This document shows positions 63,240 to 64,000 of a stretch of DNA of 64,000 nucleotides, piece after piece. Position 1 is the stretch's first letter. The number at the start of each line of letters is the position of its first letter. Source of the DNA: an uncultured Lachnospiraceae bacterium. Lineage in GTDB: Bacteria; Bacillota_A; Clostridia; Lachnospirales; Lachnospiraceae. The stretch spans positions 45,980-109,979 of the forward strand of contig CATOMC010000005.1 of assembly GCA_951801245.1 (NCBI GenBank), read 5' to 3'. Both the position numbers and the translations under genes were made by a program. Below the pieces are notes generated by a model. That model did no database searches, was not told the DNA's origin, and saw nothing but the letters and a program-made list of their open reading frames with translations.

Positions 63240-63435
63240 GGGATTAGAAAGCGGCCTTTCCGATACACGCCTGTTTTTACTTCAATTACATCTCTATGGC
63301 AGGCACACCTGCCTGTGTTGCGCGTTTTGAAGAAATCGTTGCTATGAGAACTAAAAGTTTGTTCTATTTGGCTCTTGCGGAGTATTGGACGATAATAACC
63401 TTAGTTCTGAAACATGGGAAATCAGAGATTTATGA
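63240..63435. other. Stretch without a recognisable gene
   Basis: Between the operon promoter and the conjugative-element fragments I see no coding pattern, hairpin or repeat that I can name. It is probably the junction between the glycan region and the mobile debris to its right. Confidence 0.4.
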
Positions 63436-63665
63436 TTGGAACTTATTTTGTGTCTTGAATACAATCTCCGCAAGCCTGTCATAATTTGCACAGTAACAAA
63501 GGACAACATCAAAGCCTTTGAGAGTACAGCGAAAAAATATGGTATCGACTTTGCACTGAAAAAGGACGCGAAGAAATACCACAAAGGCATTGAGTACGGT
63601 TCCGCACGTTGGGGAACTACCGACGATATAAAGCCGTACACAGACCCGGTATTTGAGAACAATAT
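63436..63665 (+). pseudogene. Fused fragments of conjugative-element genes (PcfB-like and VirD4-like)
   Basis: The reading frame first gives a PcfB/DUF3801-like segment (CTVTKDNIKAFESTAKKYG, FALKKD), then without a break a VirD4/TraG-like segment (EYGSARWGTTDDIKPYTDP, ENNIPLT). In intact integrative conjugative elements these are the ends of two different genes. Their direct fusion points to a deletion, and the frame then runs into unrelated sequence. It is a non-functional relic. Confidence 0.6.
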
Positions 63666-63685
63666 CCCCTTAACGCTAGGGGAGT

Positions 63686-63880
63686 GCAATGAACTTTCAT
63701 CCGAATATCCATGCCATTGTTCCTTGCAGCGGACTGGATACGAAAAATCATTGGAAAGACAATTGGGAAGATTTCTTCCTGCCGATCAAGGTGATCTCCA
63801 AAGTGTTTCGTGGAAAGTACACGGCAGAACTCTGGCAACTCTGGGAGAATAGTAAGCTGGAGTTTCACGCTCATCGGTAG
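63686..63880 (+). mobile_element. Fragment of an IS91-type (Y2) transposase
   Basis: A 63-residue piece starting near 63689 has FHPNIHAIVP, FFLPIKVISKVFRGKY and KLEFHAH, features of the Y2 transposases of the IS91 group (PF04986). The N- and C-terminal parts are missing. The coding sequence is cut where the next inverted-repeat-like sequence begins (63876). Confidence 0.65.
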
Positions 63881-64000
63881 TGTAAAATAGTTTGTGTCTT
63901 TGGAAAGAAATACCTCTTTTTTGGTAAGAATCAAGATATGACAATTCTTATCAAAAAGGAGGCTTTTTTATGCCGGCAACAAAACAGCAGATTCGACAGA
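63876..64000 (+). mobile_element. Left end of an IS256-like insertion sequence
   Basis: GGTAGTGTAAAATAG followed by TTTGTGTC (63876-63898) resembles the terminal inverted repeat of IS256-family elements. A start codon with strong RBS lies 94 bp inside it. The other end is outside the window. It interrupts the IS91-type transposase fragment. Confidence 0.5.
63970..64000 (+). CDS. Start of a gene, possibly IS256-family transposase (partial)
   Basis: The ATG at 63970 follows AAAGGAGG by 7 nt. Only ten residues are visible (MPATKQQIRQ); they resemble the beginning of IS256-type transposases of Clostridia, but this is too short for certainty. The gene continues beyond the window. Confidence 0.4.
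   Translation, partial: MPATKQQIRQ

Overview
The window looks like chromosomal DNA of a Gram-positive gut Clostridium relative, most likely a Lachnospiraceae species. This is inferred from moderate GC content, strong AGGAGG-type ribosome binding sites with ATG/GTG/TTG starts, sigma-A-like promoters, and many polytopic membrane families typical of Lachnospiraceae (DUF6077, DUF6020 and LIC_10190-like types). No rRNA, tRNA or CRISPR array was seen. Nearly the whole window is one very large surface-glycan (cell-wall polysaccharide or teichoic-acid-like) biosynthesis and decoration region, with gene debris at both ends.

Layout. 1-1770: a small zinc-ribbon protein and an SGNH-like protein, each followed by a terminator hairpin. 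1800-2690: a decayed DUF4143/AAA ATPase. 2751-7525 (minus): an acylation module (MBOAT plus SGNH partner) behind two membrane proteins. 7785-9341 (plus): a FAD amino-oxidase/mutase-like enzyme. 9393-20724 (minus): one long operon of GtrA, GT-C protein, radical SAM/SPASM enzyme, SGNH hydrolase, second GT-C protein, zinc-ribbon membrane protein and an ABC-2 exporter. 20882-24793: a VOC protein facing an acyl-carrier-protein / FkbH / SGNH set. 25060-28829: two large membrane proteins. 28934-33927 (minus): three GT2 enzymes, a FAD oxidoreductase and a Gfo/Idh dehydrogenase. 34001-39419: two divergent MBOAT units, one with its SGNH partner and a broken GtrII-like gene. 39411-53219 (minus): a 12-gene operon with YdjC-like deacetylase, GT-C, GtrB-like GT2, UDP-glucuronate 4-epimerase, UDP-glucose dehydrogenase, GT8, two GT4, GT-C, CotH and GT2. 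53496-53840: an XRE regulator. 53837-63120 (minus): GT-C, DUF4956, VTC polyphosphate polymerase domain, LpxD-like acyltransferase, deacetylase, SGNH, MBOAT and GtrB-like GT2. 63436-64000: fragments of a conjugative element, an IS91-type transposase and the start of an IS256-type element.

How it may work together (inference). UDP-glucose dehydrogenase and the epimerase would supply UDP-glucuronate and UDP-galacturonate. Cytoplasmic GT2/GT4/GT8 enzymes build lipid-linked glycan. GtrA/GtrB-type proteins make and flip polyprenyl-phosphate sugars that about nine GT-C-like membrane proteins could use outside the cell. Four MBOAT proteins with SGNH partners would O-acylate the product, and the FkbH/ACP pair could supply an unusual acyl group. 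An ABC-2 exporter and several anchored hydrolases complete the set.

Most noteworthy: a palindromic repeat inserted in frame in a GT-C gene with a second copy between genes, the four-fold acylation machinery with similar modules at both ends, and the nested mobile remnants at the right edge.
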